Positions 27,679 through 37,270 of a stretch of 64,000 nucleotides of DNA are shown here, piece by piece. The notes beneath the pieces are model-generated. The model made no database searches and was not told the DNA's origin. It saw only the letters and a program-made list of their open reading frames with translations. Source of the DNA: Phycisphaeraceae bacterium (GTDB lineage: Bacteria; Planctomycetota; Phycisphaerae; Phycisphaerales; Phycisphaeraceae); NCBI GenBank assembly GCA_002704825.1, contig PAIY01000193.1, forward strand, positions 1 through 64,000, read 5' to 3'. The first letter of the stretch is position 1. Every line of letters starts with the position of its first letter. The translations under genes were made by a program, and so were the position numbers.

Positions 27679-28869
27679 CTAAATCGCCAAGTCTTTTTTG
27701 ACTTGTGCAAACGCATCCATTGCCATATTCAAGTCCTCGGTCGAATGCGCGGCTGATACCTGAACGCGGATACGCGCTTTGTCTTTGGGGACGACGGGAT
27801 AGGAAAAGCCGATCACGTACACACCTTTGTTCAACATGGCTTCGGCCATCTGCGCAGCAAGCCTGGCATCACCCAGCATGATCGGACAGATCGGATGCGC
27901 ACCGGGCACGATGTCAAAACCGCGTTTGGCCATGCCCTGCCTGAAATACTGCGTGTTGCTGGCAAGCTTGTCGCGGCGTTGCGTGGATTGCTTGAGAATC
28001 TCAAGAACTTTGAGTGATCCGGCAACGACAGGCGGCGCAACCGAGTTGGAAAACAGGTACGGCCTTGAGCGTTGACGCAGCAAATCGATCACGGCCTGAT
28101 GCCCACTGATATATCCACCACTTGCTCCACCCAATGCCTTGCCCAGCGTACCGGTGAGAATATCAATGCGATCCATCACACCAAAGTGTTCGTGGGTCCC
28201 GCGACCGGTTTTGCCGACGAAGCCCGTGGCATGTGAATCATCAACCATCACGATGGCTTTGTACTTTTCAGCCAGATCACAGATCGCAGGCAGGTTCGCT
28301 AAAATGCCATCCATGGAAAACACGCCATCGGTTGTAATGAGTTTAATGCGAGCGCCTTGTTCGTCTGCGTCAACCAACTGCTTTTCCAAATCCGTCATGT
28401 CATTATTGGCATAACGAAACCGTTTGGCTTTACACAAACGAACACCATCAATGATGGACGCATGATTGAGTTGGTCGGAGATGATCGCGTCGTCCGCGGT
28501 TAACAGTGTTTCAAACAACCCCCCATTGGCATCAAAACAGGATGAATACAAGATGGTGTCCTGCGTGCCTAGGAATGCCGAAAGGGCTGCCTCCAGTTGA
28601 CGGTGCGGTTGCTGTGTGCCGCAGATGAATCGAACGGATGCGCAGCCAAACCCCCATTGATCCAATGCGACTTTAACCGCCTCAATCACACGTGCATCAT
28701 CCGCCAACCCAAGATAATTGTTGGCACACATGTTCAAAACCTGCTTCTGATCCGCCACGCGCACATAGGCCTGCTGAGCACTGGTAAGTATCCGTTCAGC
28801 TTTATGCAGTCCGCTATGTTTAATCTCCGCCAACTGCTCATTGATGATGTCTTGTGCCTGGGTAAACAT
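27679..28869 (-). CDS. kbl: Glycine C-acetyltransferase (2-amino-3-ketobutyrate CoA ligase)
   Basis: 396-residue PLP enzyme of the alpha-oxoamine synthase family. It cleaves 2-amino-3-ketobutyrate with CoA to glycine and acetyl-CoA, the second step of threonine breakdown. Seen: [12 protein letters not shown] and [14 protein letters not shown] near the substrate site, [19 protein letters not shown], and the PLP-lysine block [15 protein letters not shown]. Length matches E. coli Kbl (398). The start at 28869 is chosen (AGGA eight bases upstream); it lies five bases after the tdh stop. It forms an operon with tdh; the pairing is conserved across bacteria. Cytoplasmic. Confidence 0.95.
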   Translation of the reverse strand: MFTQAQDIINEQLAEIKHSGLHKAERILTSAQQAYVRVADQKQVLNMCANNYLGLADDARVIEAVKVALDQWGFGCASVRFICGTQQPHRQLEAALSAFLGTQDTILYSSCFDANGGLFETLLTADDAIISDQLNHASIIDGVRLCKAKRFRYANNDMTDLEKQLVDADEQGARIKLITTDGVFSMDGILANLPAICDLAEKYKAIVMVDDSHATGFVGKTGRGTHEHFGVMDRIDILTGTLGKALGGASGGYISGHQAVIDLLRQRSRPYLFSNSVAPPVVAGSLKVLEILKQSTQRRDKLASNTQYFRQGMAKRGFDIVPGAHPICPIMLGDARLAAQMAEAMLNKGVYVIGFSYPVVPKDKARIRVQVSAAHSTEDLNMAMDAFAQVKKDLAI

Positions 28870-28874
28870 GCCTC

Positions 28875-29915
28875 TTATCCTTCCGCCCATTTGAGAATCA
28901 CTTTGCCCGATTGTCCGCTGCGCATGGCATCAAAGCCTTGCTGAAAATCATCAACATCCAATCGATGGGTAATGACCGGTGAAATATCCAGACCGGTCTG
29001 GAGCATGGATGTCATCTTGTACCAGGTCTCATACATTTCACGACCGTAAATGCCACGAATGGTGATCATGTTAAAGACCACATGATTCCAGTCGATGGCC
29101 ATCTGTTTTTCCGGGATACCAAGTAAGGCAATTTTACCGCCGTGACACATGTTCTTGAGCATGTCGTCAAAGGCTGCGGAGTTACCCGACATCTCCAAGC
29201 CGACGTCAAAGCCTTCCTTCATATCCAGTTCGTGTCGTACCTCACCGATCCTGCGCTCAGTGACATTGATGGCATGGATCACCCCCATTTTCCTGGCTAA
29301 CTCCAATCGCCACGGATTCACGTCGGTGACCACGACATGTCGCGCACCAGCATGGCGCACGACGGACGCTGCCATAATGCCGATGGGACCGGCACCCGTG
29401 ATCAGCACGTCTTCACCCAGAACGTTGAACTCCAGCGCGGTGTGAACCGCATTGCCAAACGGGTCAAAAATCGCCTGCACATCGCGTGGGATTGACGGAT
29501 CATGCAACCAGACATTGGTCTGTGGCAAACTTAAATATTCAGCAAAAGCGCCGGCCCGATTAACCCCCACGCCCTTGGTGTCATTACACAGATGCCGACG
29601 CCCCGCCATACAGTTGCGACAGTGTCCGCAGACCACATGTCCTTCGCCACTGACAATATCACCGACCTTAAAATCATGGACATTCGAGCCCATATCGACA
29701 ATCTCGCCAACAAACTCATGGCCGACGACCATGGGAACAGGAATGGTTTTCTGCGCCCATTGATCCCAGTTGTAAATGTGAACATCCGTGCCACAAATAC
29801 CGGTGCGCAGAATCTTGATCAGGACATCGTTGATGCCGATCCGGGGCATGGGAACCTGCTCAAGCCACAGACCTTCCTGGGCAGATGATTTAACCAACGC
29901 TTTGATTTTCTGCAT
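28875..29915 (-). CDS. tdh: L-threonine 3-dehydrogenase
   Basis: 346-residue zinc-dependent MDR dehydrogenase that oxidises L-threonine to 2-amino-3-ketobutyrate with NAD+. It matches E. coli Tdh along its length: catalytic zinc site [16 protein letters not shown] and VVGHEFVGE, structural zinc lobe [15 protein letters not shown], the [13 protein letters not shown] block, [12 protein letters not shown], and NAD-binding [12 protein letters not shown]. The ATG at 29915 gives the expected N-terminus; an in-frame TTG four codons earlier is less likely. The product is passed to Kbl, encoded just downstream. A TTGAAA-17-TAGGAT promoter lies upstream, next to a palindrome shared with the divergent XRE-cupin gene. 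Confidence 0.95.
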   Translation of the reverse strand: MQKIKALVKSSAQEGLWLEQVPMPRIGINDVLIKILRTGICGTDVHIYNWDQWAQKTIPVPMVVGHEFVGEIVDMGSNVHDFKVGDIVSGEGHVVCGHCRNCMAGRRHLCNDTKGVGVNRAGAFAEYLSLPQTNVWLHDPSIPRDVQAIFDPFGNAVHTALEFNVLGEDVLITGAGPIGIMAASVVRHAGARHVVVTDVNPWRLELARKMGVIHAINVTERRIGEVRHELDMKEGFDVGLEMSGNSAAFDDMLKNMCHGGKIALLGIPEKQMAIDWNHVVFNMITIRGIYGREMYETWYKMTSMLQTGLDISPVITHRLDVDDFQQGFDAMRSGQSGKVILKWAEG

Positions 29916-29962
29916 GACAGGATCCAATCAGACTGTACAATAAAGTAAACATTTATGACTTT

Positions 29963-30003
29963 ATCCTAAACAACTCATATTCAAGTTTCAATACAATTTG
30001 TAT
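29963..30003. promoter_or_regulatory. Divergent tdh / XRE-cupin promoter region with ATACAAtTTGTAT palindrome
   Basis: On the minus strand TTGAAA (29991-29986) and TAGGAT (29968-29963) are 17 bases apart, facing tdh. A perfect 6-1-6 palindrome, ATACAAtTTGTAT (29991-30003), abuts that -35 box. It also overlaps TATGAT (30001-30006), a likely -10 for the rightward regulator gene. The adjacent XRE-cupin protein is the natural candidate to bind it. Confidence 0.6.
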
Positions 30004-30043
30004 GATATTTTGAACAACCCCAAGATTGGATACAGGGATCATC

Positions 30044-30646
30044 ATGACAGGTGCAGGTAAATCCCAATCAACCCCGCAGGGACCAGGGCTTGATCCGACG
30101 ACGCAGGCATTATGTGAGGAAGTCAAAAAACTTCGCAAAAAACGTGGCTGGTCGCTTGGCGAACTGTCAGTGGCCAGTGGGGTGAGTCGTTCAATGCTTA
30201 ACCAGATCGAGCACGCCAAGGTCAACCCGACTCTTGCTGTTGCCAGCCGCATTGCACAGGCGTTTGGTTTGACACTCGGGCAGATGCTCGATGCCAATCA
30301 TACTGCTGGTAATATTCAGGTGATTCGTGCTGATGACAAGACGTACTTTTATCGCTCGGATCGTCAATGTCGTATTCGGACACTTTCACCGTTGCACCTT
30401 GAAAAGGATGTCGAGTTTTACGAGTTGATTTTACATGCCAAGGGATCGCTGCGGAGTCATGCGCATTTCCCGGGAACGCGCGAGTTCATTACCGTACAGG
30501 ATGGGCATCTCAGTGTTGAATCAGGTAAAGAGCAGATTGAACTTGCCCCAGGTGATTCAGCTAACTATGCAGCGGATGTCCAGCATAACATCGTCAACCT
30601 GGACAAGTCCGAAGCTCGAGCTTTTCTCGTGGTGATTTACGAATAA
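30044..30646 (+). CDS. XRE-family regulator with C-terminal cupin domain
   Basis: 200-residue two-domain regulator. The N-terminal Cro/CI helix-turn-helix (about residues 20-80) shows LGELSVASGVSRSMLNQIEH and NPTLAVASRIAQAFGLTLGQ. A cupin ligand domain (about 105-195) has SLRSHAHFPGTREFITVQDG and LAPGDSANYAADVQHNIVNL. This architecture is common for regulators of amino-acid and sugar genes. The ATG at 30044 is preferred (AGGG upstream) over an in-frame TTG at 30026. It is divergent from tdh-kbl across about 130 bases that hold one palindrome, so it probably controls threonine breakdown and itself. Its 3' end is only 15 bases from the convergent gene at 30662. Confidence 0.88.
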   Translation: MTGAGKSQSTPQGPGLDPTTQALCEEVKKLRKKRGWSLGELSVASGVSRSMLNQIEHAKVNPTLAVASRIAQAFGLTLGQMLDANHTAGNIQVIRADDKTYFYRSDRQCRIRTLSPLHLEKDVEFYELILHAKGSLRSHAHFPGTREFITVQDGHLSVESGKEQIELAPGDSANYAADVQHNIVNLDKSEARAFLVVIYE

Positions 30647-30661
30647 GCACATGATCAAACT

Positions 30662-32353
30662 TCATCGCGCTAATGCAGCGCGAACCTTCTGCCAACGTGC
30701 TGTCATATCCGAATGATGCGTCACGGGGATGTACCCCAGCTTGAGATAGGTGGCAATGGCAGGCAGTCGGTGATCATCCGTGAGTAGAAAAATATCGGTG
30801 TATCCCGCATCGACCAGACGTTTGGTGGCAGCGGCACAGACGATTCGCCCCAGTGCTTTGCCACGGTGATTGGGCGCTGCAGCAACCCAACCCAACTGCC
30901 CGCCATTGGGGTGTTCAGCATGATGGGCATGCTGAGCCAATGCCGTTGCGCAGAGTTCGCCAGTGACTTGATACGCAATGACAAACGCCCCACCGGGTAG
31001 CGTCGATGCCAACACATCACGGGCAAACTGTTTCGACCAACTGCAAAAACCCACCTGATCCATCAACGCCATATAGGCAGGCAGGTCTTCGTCGGTGATC
31101 TGCCGCAGTGTGTAACCCGCTGGAAGATCGGGTATCACCAACTGCTCAGAAGTTGGGTAGGTCATACGCAACTGCGGCTTTGGCGATTGGTCTGTGACCC
31201 ACGTTCGCGAGTCCGGGACATTGACCCATTGTCCATCTGCAGCAATGGACTTTTGTGACATCAAGCCCGGCAATGTCATGTCCATCGCCTGATGAATCCC
31301 GACACTGGGCTGGCGTTTACCTGCGATGACATCGACAAACTCCATGAGTTCAAAAAAGTCCCCACCACCATGTCCCATTCTGCTGGCAAAATCCAGTGAT
31401 CGCTTCCAGTCATCGGTAAGAAATGCTTCAACCAGTTGCGTGTCATCCAGTTCAAGCCACTGCTGCTGATCACAGTAATCACGCAACCAGACACGTCCGG
31501 ATTGACCGGGAACACGAGCAGATTCATAACAACCGTCGATCCCCTGCAACTGGTAATTGTTCATGGCATGGGGACGATCCGAAAGCATATCGACACGCAC
31601 CTGCGCCATCCCGCCATGACGCATGCGACAGGTCATGGTGCAGGTCGCTTCATTCTCAAAATATTGTCCAGCATCATCACGGTGATGCTGTCCAGCCCCG
31701 ATGCAGGAGACCGCGGTGACACGATCGTTGGGCATCCATTGCAGAATGGGGCCGAGACTATGCGTGCCGTAGGTAATGCCGTTGGTCCCGGTTTGCCAAT
31801 GGCGCCGCCAACTGCCTGTTGGGTTAAAGTCGCGTAGTTGATGGATGTATTCGCCCTGCGCGTAATAGGTTTTGCCAAACGCGCCCTGGCGAACCATCTC
31901 TCTGATCATGACATTGGGTTTAAGGAACGTGTAGTTCTCCGCCATCATGTATGTTGCTTTACTGCGATGGGCTGCAAGGACCAGCAACCGGGCTTCATCC
32001 ACATTCACCGCAGCCGGCACTTCACTGAGCACATGGATGTCACGATCAAGCGCAGCGATGCTCTGTGAAACATGCAGTGGCATGGGGGTCGCAACCAACA
32101 CTGCATCGAGCTTTGCCTCATCAAGCATGCGATGAAAGTCCGTGTACTGCGATTTGGCGTTTAAAGTCCGGGCAGCATCGTCCAAAGCTTTGGCATTGAC
32201 ATCACACACCGCAGCAACCGTGATCCGGCCGACCATCTCACAGGCACGCTTAAACGCACCACCGCGACCGCAGGCCCCGACGATCCCAAGACGAATGAGA
32301 GGCATATCATGATCCATCAAAGCGACATCACCAACCTGTGTCTTGATCCCCAT
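30662..32353 (-). CDS. Fusion of Gfo/Idh/MocA oxidoreductase and GNAT acetyltransferase
   Basis: 563-residue two-part protein. Residues ~15-390 form a Gfo/Idh/MocA dehydrogenase (IRLGIVGACGRGGAFKRA Rossmann loop). The family EKP motif reads SEVPAAVN, so the usual lysine is V112. Residues ~425-563 form a GNAT acyl-CoA transferase, with motif A as VAAAPNHRGKALGRIV and a C-terminal YLKLGYIPV block. Both parts are in one continuous frame without stops. The ATG at 32353 has AGGA eight bases upstream; a GTG directly before it is an alternative. It is last in the four-gene leftward operon with the clan-GH-A-like enzyme. It may oxidise and acetylate the same amino sugar, but this is inference. Cytoplasmic. 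Confidence 0.85.
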   Translation of the reverse strand: MGIKTQVGDVALMDHDMPLIRLGIVGACGRGGAFKRACEMVGRITVAAVCDVNAKALDDAARTLNAKSQYTDFHRMLDEAKLDAVLVATPMPLHVSQSIAALDRDIHVLSEVPAAVNVDEARLLVLAAHRSKATYMMAENYTFLKPNVMIREMVRQGAFGKTYYAQGEYIHQLRDFNPTGSWRRHWQTGTNGITYGTHSLGPILQWMPNDRVTAVSCIGAGQHHRDDAGQYFENEATCTMTCRMRHGGMAQVRVDMLSDRPHAMNNYQLQGIDGCYESARVPGQSGRVWLRDYCDQQQWLELDDTQLVEAFLTDDWKRSLDFASRMGHGGGDFFELMEFVDVIAGKRQPSVGIHQAMDMTLPGLMSQKSIAADGQWVNVPDSRTWVTDQSPKPQLRMTYPTSEQLVIPDLPAGYTLRQITDEDLPAYMALMDQVGFCSWSKQFARDVLASTLPGGAFVIAYQVTGELCATALAQHAHHAEHPNGGQLGWVAAAPNHRGKALGRIVCAAATKRLVDAGYTDIFLLTDDHRLPAIATYLKLGYIPVTHHSDMTARWQKVRAALAR

Positions 32354-32392
32354 CACTATAATCCTTCATCGTCCATAGACCGGTTACTGAAC

Positions 32393-35110
32393 TTACTTCT
32401 GAAAAACAATCGACACCGCAGAACCGGCTTTGACGGTATAAGTGAACCGGCCGTTCTGATAGTTCGCAGAATCCAGTGCCTTGGATTTGAGTTGCACACT
32501 GAGCTTTTGCAGATTGGTATCGCGTGGGTCACCTGTCAGGTAATACAGCGTCACCTGACTCACCGATGACAACGGTGTTGTGATGTTGACATGTTGATCG
32601 TCCTGCAAAGACAGATTGGCCAACCCCACTGCGACATAATCCGAACTGCCGGATGCATGAGCAGCGAGTGTCTGGACCATGGCCTTCTCGTCACGATCGC
32701 GCTTGTTGAGAATGTGCGTTAAATCCAGCTTCGTCCCGCCGGAGACCTCGACTTTAAGCAGGTCATAATTGGCGATGGTTTTGTTGATCATAGCTTGAGC
32801 AAGAAACCCGGGACTGGGTCGAAAGCCCATGGGGATGGAGGTGTGACTGCGCCACCATTTGCCTTGGCCGTATTCCAGATAACACTGATATGTCCAGCCT
32901 TTTTCCCATGCGTCGATCCATGCATCGAAAATGGCGGTCCCCATCGCTGAAGACTTGCCATAGTACTCGCCCGCTTCTTCCTCCGCTTTGCTCTTGGCAC
33001 GATAGCCAAATCCTGAAGGACCTCCTTCGTATGCGGTGATCTGCGTTTTGAAGCCAAGCTCAAGTAAACGCTTTTGCGATTTTACATGACGTGACCATTC
33101 GCGTTCAATCGCAGGACGGTAGGAATACAACGTGCGTTGGACACCTTCATCATCAATGCTGGATTGCGATTTTTCACCGGTCTCCCAGCGTGGGCCGATG
33201 TAGGTTGCATGGGTATGATAGTCGCCTGCGCCATCTGCCTTGATCGTTGAGTCATAGCCGTACCCATGCGGGATGCCTTTGCCATCGATGTAGGTGTAGT
33301 AGCTGCCACCGATGCAGATGGTGATTTTGTCTTGATCCCAATACGGACTCTTTGCCATTTCGCCAGCCATGTATTTGTTCCAAAGTCCGTACTCGGCACC
33401 CCCGCCATTGATGTGTCCGTAGCGTCCCATGCCGATCCACCCTGTGTGTGCTCGGTTATGCCAGTTTTCATTTCCCATCTCAATGATGATCTCACGAAAG
33501 TCCTCGGTCCATGGGCGATTGTGCCCGCGCTGCTTGACACGCTTGTATGCCATGGGCTTGGATTGGGGGGTGTCAACTGCCGGATCATATGAGGCCGCAA
33601 GATACTCGACCAACTGACGGTGTTCATCTTCATCATGCATCACCTGTAAAATGATCCAGGGGACCATGCGCGTCTGGGCTGAATCACCGGTCGCTTCGAG
33701 AATGGTCAATGCCTTGGGAATAGTCGTCAAATGATGCGGCCTCATACGGACGCTACTACCAAGTAGAATCACATTGTCCGGCATCCAGTCACACAACGCC
33801 TCCATGCGACCTTCCGTCAAGCCTGCCCAGAAGCGACATGCACCTTTGCGACCTGAAGTCGGCTGTGAGTTGACCATTTCATCAAACAGTGGCTTGTAAA
33901 TCACAAACGGTTTGTCGATATCCGATTCATCCTCAATGGGAAAAAGCTTGACGTTATCCAGTAGCAACGCACCTTTGCCAACATACCGCAATACCGCGCC
34001 GTAGATACCGCCTTGAGTGGGTGTCGAGGGTGCTTTGAAGGTGTAGCCAACGCGCTGCCAGGTGTTATCAAGTTTAAATGCATCTTCAAGCTTGTGACCG
34101 AAATAGCCTTGCTCAATGGCATCATGACGGTTTTCACCAAAGCCGAAAATCAGACGCCCCGTATCCGTGTCCTGCACCTTGGCCCAGGCTTCAAAGCGAT
34201 AGGTATTGCCTTCATCAAGCATGCCATAGTAAAAGGCATCCGGGCGACCGGTCGCACCAAACTGCTTGTTCCAAAGTTCAACCACGCCACCATCGTCGGG
34301 CGTTGCCAGCAGGACGCCTTTACCAGCCTCCATTTCATCGGGGGTATCCGTCGGTGCATCAATCTGGCGTGCACTGCCACGTGTCACGCTCCAGGCAAAG
34401 TCGATTTGTTCCTTGCCACGTGTACGAACATGAAACAGTTCACAATCAGGCCAGATCATCGTTTGCTCAAAGATCACCACGTCATCCATGCGCAGCTTGA
34501 CATCGGCATCGTAGAACACACGCCATGTTTTCTTCAGTTCGTTCTTCTCATCCTTGGAAAGCTTGGCCCAACCGGCATAGGTGTCGGACTTGGCGTCGGC
34601 CAACCAACCCCCATCCGGGAAACCGGGCGTTCCCTTGGTAAGGACATGTCCCTTAAACAAAGGTAAAACATGATGCCCGGCGGAAGCATCGAGCAGCTTG
34701 TCATAGTCCGTCCATGTTGCTTTCTTAAACGGTAATGCCTTGCCCTGCTTGTCGACAAAGCGATAGGCACGCATCGCCGCCCCGCTGTAAGTCCCCGTGG
34801 TAAAGAGCAAATGATTGCTGGCTCCCGGCCCATCGAGTTGCACCCAGTATTTGCCGTTCTCTTTGCCACACGCCAACACGCGATAGAGATTACGCATCGT
34901 GGCAGGTTCAAAACCCGGATTGAAGATCAGGTTCCCAGCACTCTGACGAATCCCTCCCGCATCACCAAAGGAATTAACACCCAACGGTTGATAGTCATCG
35001 GCAGCACGCAAAATTTCATCCGTAACTTTCACGTCAACCGACGGTACAGCATGGACACCAAGCGCGCTGAGCAAAATGAATCCCAATGTGAGTTGAACAT
35101 ACTTGAACAT
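32393..35110 (-). CDS. Large secreted glycoside-hydrolase-like protein (clan GH-A pattern) with CBM
   Basis: 905-residue exported protein. Signal peptide about 1-22 (VQLTLGFILLSALGVHA). A long N-terminal region contains a beta-sandwich carbohydrate-binding-like module (about 285-385, ending GALLLDNVKLFPIED). The catalytic-type TIM barrel (about 430-760) has EMGNENWHN, with E548 following Asn in the GH-A acid/base pattern, and ITAYEGGPSGFGY, with E695 as candidate nucleophile. A C-terminal beta domain follows. GH39, GH51 or agarase-related families are possible; I cannot assign one. The ATG at 35110 is chosen for its AGGAG and the signal peptide; earlier codons have no such support. It is third in a leftward operon between two Gfo/Idh/MocA genes. 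Confidence 0.78.
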   Translation of the reverse strand: MFKYVQLTLGFILLSALGVHAVPSVDVKVTDEILRAADDYQPLGVNSFGDAGGIRQSAGNLIFNPGFEPATMRNLYRVLACGKENGKYWVQLDGPGASNHLLFTTGTYSGAAMRAYRFVDKQGKALPFKKATWTDYDKLLDASAGHHVLPLFKGHVLTKGTPGFPDGGWLADAKSDTYAGWAKLSKDEKNELKKTWRVFYDADVKLRMDDVVIFEQTMIWPDCELFHVRTRGKEQIDFAWSVTRGSARQIDAPTDTPDEMEAGKGVLLATPDDGGVVELWNKQFGATGRPDAFYYGMLDEGNTYRFEAWAKVQDTDTGRLIFGFGENRHDAIEQGYFGHKLEDAFKLDNTWQRVGYTFKAPSTPTQGGIYGAVLRYVGKGALLLDNVKLFPIEDESDIDKPFVIYKPLFDEMVNSQPTSGRKGACRFWAGLTEGRMEALCDWMPDNVILLGSSVRMRPHHLTTIPKALTILEATGDSAQTRMVPWIILQVMHDEDEHRQLVEYLAASYDPAVDTPQSKPMAYKRVKQRGHNRPWTEDFREIIIEMGNENWHNRAHTGWIGMGRYGHINGGGAEYGLWNKYMAGEMAKSPYWDQDKITICIGGSYYTYIDGKGIPHGYGYDSTIKADGAGDYHTHATYIGPRWETGEKSQSSIDDEGVQRTLYSYRPAIEREWSRHVKSQKRLLELGFKTQITAYEGGPSGFGYRAKSKAEEEAGEYYGKSSAMGTAIFDAWIDAWEKGWTYQCYLEYGQGKWWRSHTSIPMGFRPSPGFLAQAMINKTIANYDLLKVEVSGGTKLDLTHILNKRDRDEKAMVQTLAAHASGSSDYVAVGLANLSLQDDQHVNITTPLSSVSQVTLYYLTGDPRDTNLQKLSVQLKSKALDSANYQNGRFTYTVKAGSAVSIVFQK

Positions 35111-35160
35111 GATCGTGACTCCTGTGAACGTGTTTGCAATGATTGTTTGGCAATGAGGCT

Positions 35161-36150
35161 TCAGGCACATGTCGCACACATCGGCGTGCTGCGTACCAGG
35201 GCAATGTCCCGTGAGGCGTCCGACAGATTGGCAAGCACACTTGGGAATGCATCACCATCGATATGTGCTGCAAAGGCGTCATACGAACTTTGTGGAAGAG
35301 GCATAACGGGAACCACCTGCTCCATGCCTTCACGTGATGCAACCAGACAAGCTTTACTGTCACGTGATTCACGTGTCAGTCGCCAGCCTTGATCGGTGAC
35401 CATGTAGAACAGATCGATGTGTTCACGATCATTGCCTTGCGTGCCATAGGTCGCCAGGTCCGCTGCCCAAGTGATAAACAGATGTGCGATACCGCCTTGA
35501 AAATTCACCATCATCGCCTGCGTATCCGGGCATTTGAGATCCGGGTGCGAGAGCTTCTCGGAAAAAAGTGTCGCCTGCTCAACGGGACGATCCATGAGAT
35601 AACAGGCAGCGTTGAGGTTATGGATCATCGCATCCATGAACGGTCCGCCATTGCGATCAGGATCCGTCGCCCAACTGTTCCATTGCGGGTAAGCATGCAA
35701 CCAATCCTGTCGGTACAAAGCAAGACGACCGAACTGGCCATCGTCGAGCAGCTGCTTGGCGGTCTGGACAAAAGCATCATCCGTGCGACTGTAGATCACC
35801 GCAGCCTTGATGCCATGACTCTGGGTAACTGCCATCATTGCCTGACAGTCATCACTATTGGTCCCCAACGGCTTGGTGGTGATGATGTGTTTGCCTGTCT
35901 GCGCTGCCTGGGCAAACAAGTCCCGACGGACCCATGGCGGAACGAAGAGCGCAACCATATCCACTTGCGGATCATCGAAAACAGCTGCAGCAGATTCAGC
36001 AACCTTTGCATCGAAAATGCCTGCATAGCCTTGTGCACGCGAACGATCCGGATCAAACAGATGCGTGACTTTTACCTGTTTTGATCGTTGGATTGATTCA
36101 GCCTGCCAACGCAGAAAGTCGCCACATCCCAATATTGCCATCGTTTTCAT
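35161..36150 (-). CDS. Gfo/Idh/MocA family NAD(P)-dependent oxidoreductase
   Basis: 329-residue cytoplasmic dehydrogenase. It has an N-terminal Rossmann loop AILGCGDFLRWQ, and the family motif reads TTKPLGTN, keeping the lysine although the usual Glu is Thr. The C-terminal Gfo/Idh domain is complete. GAGGA lies just upstream of the ATG. It is second in a four-gene leftward operon, 46 bases after the epimerase gene and 50 bases before the secreted glycosidase-like gene. A role in processing a sugar released by that enzyme is likely; the substrate is unknown. Confidence 0.83.
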   Translation of the reverse strand: MKTMAILGCGDFLRWQAESIQRSKQVKVTHLFDPDRSRAQGYAGIFDAKVAESAAAVFDDPQVDMVALFVPPWVRRDLFAQAAQTGKHIITTKPLGTNSDDCQAMMAVTQSHGIKAAVIYSRTDDAFVQTAKQLLDDGQFGRLALYRQDWLHAYPQWNSWATDPDRNGGPFMDAMIHNLNAACYLMDRPVEQATLFSEKLSHPDLKCPDTQAMMVNFQGGIAHLFITWAADLATYGTQGNDREHIDLFYMVTDQGWRLTRESRDSKACLVASREGMEQVVPVMPLPQSSYDAFAAHIDGDAFPSVLANLSDASRDIALVRSTPMCATCA

Positions 36151-36196
36151 CTTGTCCTCAATTCATAGAACAGTGACGGAGGGTCACTGCGAAACA

Positions 36197-37213
36197 TCAC
36201 ATCGGTTTTAATGTGTCAAAAACGCTGTTATAGCGATCAAGAATGTGATCCATCATCTGGTTGGCATAATCCACAATCTTCATGCGCGATGGGTCAGCTT
36301 CAAACCATTTGATGGTGCGTGTAATGCCGACTTTAAACGGGATCGTTGCTTTGAAATCGGGGACCGCGCGCTTGAGTTTGCTGTTATCAAAGATCGCACT
36401 GGCAGACTTATCGCCAAGCAGATTGCCCTCCTGCCAGGGGACGATTTTTGAAATGAATTCCGATGGGATATGCACCTTGATTACTGGCGTTCCCGCAGCA
36501 GCACCGACCGCATCGTAAATCTGATCCCACGTTAGCAGTTCATCACTGGTGATATGGAACGCTTCGCCCATCGCCTGCTGATTGCCACAAAGTCCGACAA
36601 AACCCTTTGCAAAATCATCCGAATGCGTCACCGTCCAGAGGCTTGTCCCATCACCGTGGACAATCACCGGCTTGTCTTTTCGGATGCGATCGACAATCGT
36701 AAAATCATCCCAGGAACCAATCGCAACGGGAATCACCGTGTCATACGTCAATGACGGGCGGATGATCGTGATGGGAAAACCACTTTCACGATAGGCTTTG
36801 ATACACAATTCTTCACAGGCAATTTTCTCACGCGAATAATCCCAATACGGATTCGCCAGTGGCGTGCCTTCGGTGACAATCGGACTTGATAACGGTTTCT
36901 GATACACCGACGCGGAACTGATGAAGATATACTGACCACACTTGCCTTTAAAGAGATCAAGATCACGCTGCATCTGCGATGGCTTGAGAATGATGAAGTT
37001 GGCAATGACATCAAAGGTCAGATCAGCCAATATCTCTGCGACCTGCGCCACATCGTTGATGTCGGCCTGAATGACAGACACCTTCCCATCAATTGACGGA
37101 TCGCGTTTGCGGTTACCGCGTGTCAGAAGTGTTACATCATGTCCACGGCTGACCGCCAAACGGACGCATGCTGTGCTGATGTTTCCTGTTCCACCAATCA
37201 AGAGTATTTTCAT
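36197..37213 (-). CDS. NAD-dependent epimerase/dehydratase (extended SDR)
   Basis: 338-residue extended short-chain dehydrogenase. The nucleotide-binding loop GGTGNIST is at residues 7-14. The active-site set is SSASVYQ followed by YWDYSREKIACEE (Tyr-x3-Lys). Relatives include UDP-sugar 4-epimerases and sugar-nucleotide reductases. The start has no good Shine-Dalgarno, but the Rossmann strand begins immediately, so it is probably right. It is the first gene of the leftward operon and is divergent from an AraC-family regulator with only 57 bases between them. It probably epimerises or oxidises a sugar from the same module. Cytoplasmic. Confidence 0.85.
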   Translation of the reverse strand: MKILLIGGTGNISTACVRLAVSRGHDVTLLTRGNRKRDPSIDGKVSVIQADINDVAQVAEILADLTFDVIANFIILKPSQMQRDLDLFKGKCGQYIFISSASVYQKPLSSPIVTEGTPLANPYWDYSREKIACEELCIKAYRESGFPITIIRPSLTYDTVIPVAIGSWDDFTIVDRIRKDKPVIVHGDGTSLWTVTHSDDFAKGFVGLCGNQQAMGEAFHITSDELLTWDQIYDAVGAAAGTPVIKVHIPSEFISKIVPWQEGNLLGDKSASAIFDNSKLKRAVPDFKATIPFKVGITRTIKWFEADPSRMKIVDYANQMMDHILDRYNSVFDTLKPM

Positions 37214-37270
37214 AGTGATGTGATGTTAATTCACAATATTGATTGAATCGCCCGTAATTTTGACATATTT

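Noticed and set aside
34013-34666. 217-codon plus-strand frame
   Set aside because: It lies wholly antisense to the secreted clan-GH-A-like gene, has no Shine-Dalgarno or domain, and the opposite strand codes a coherent protein.
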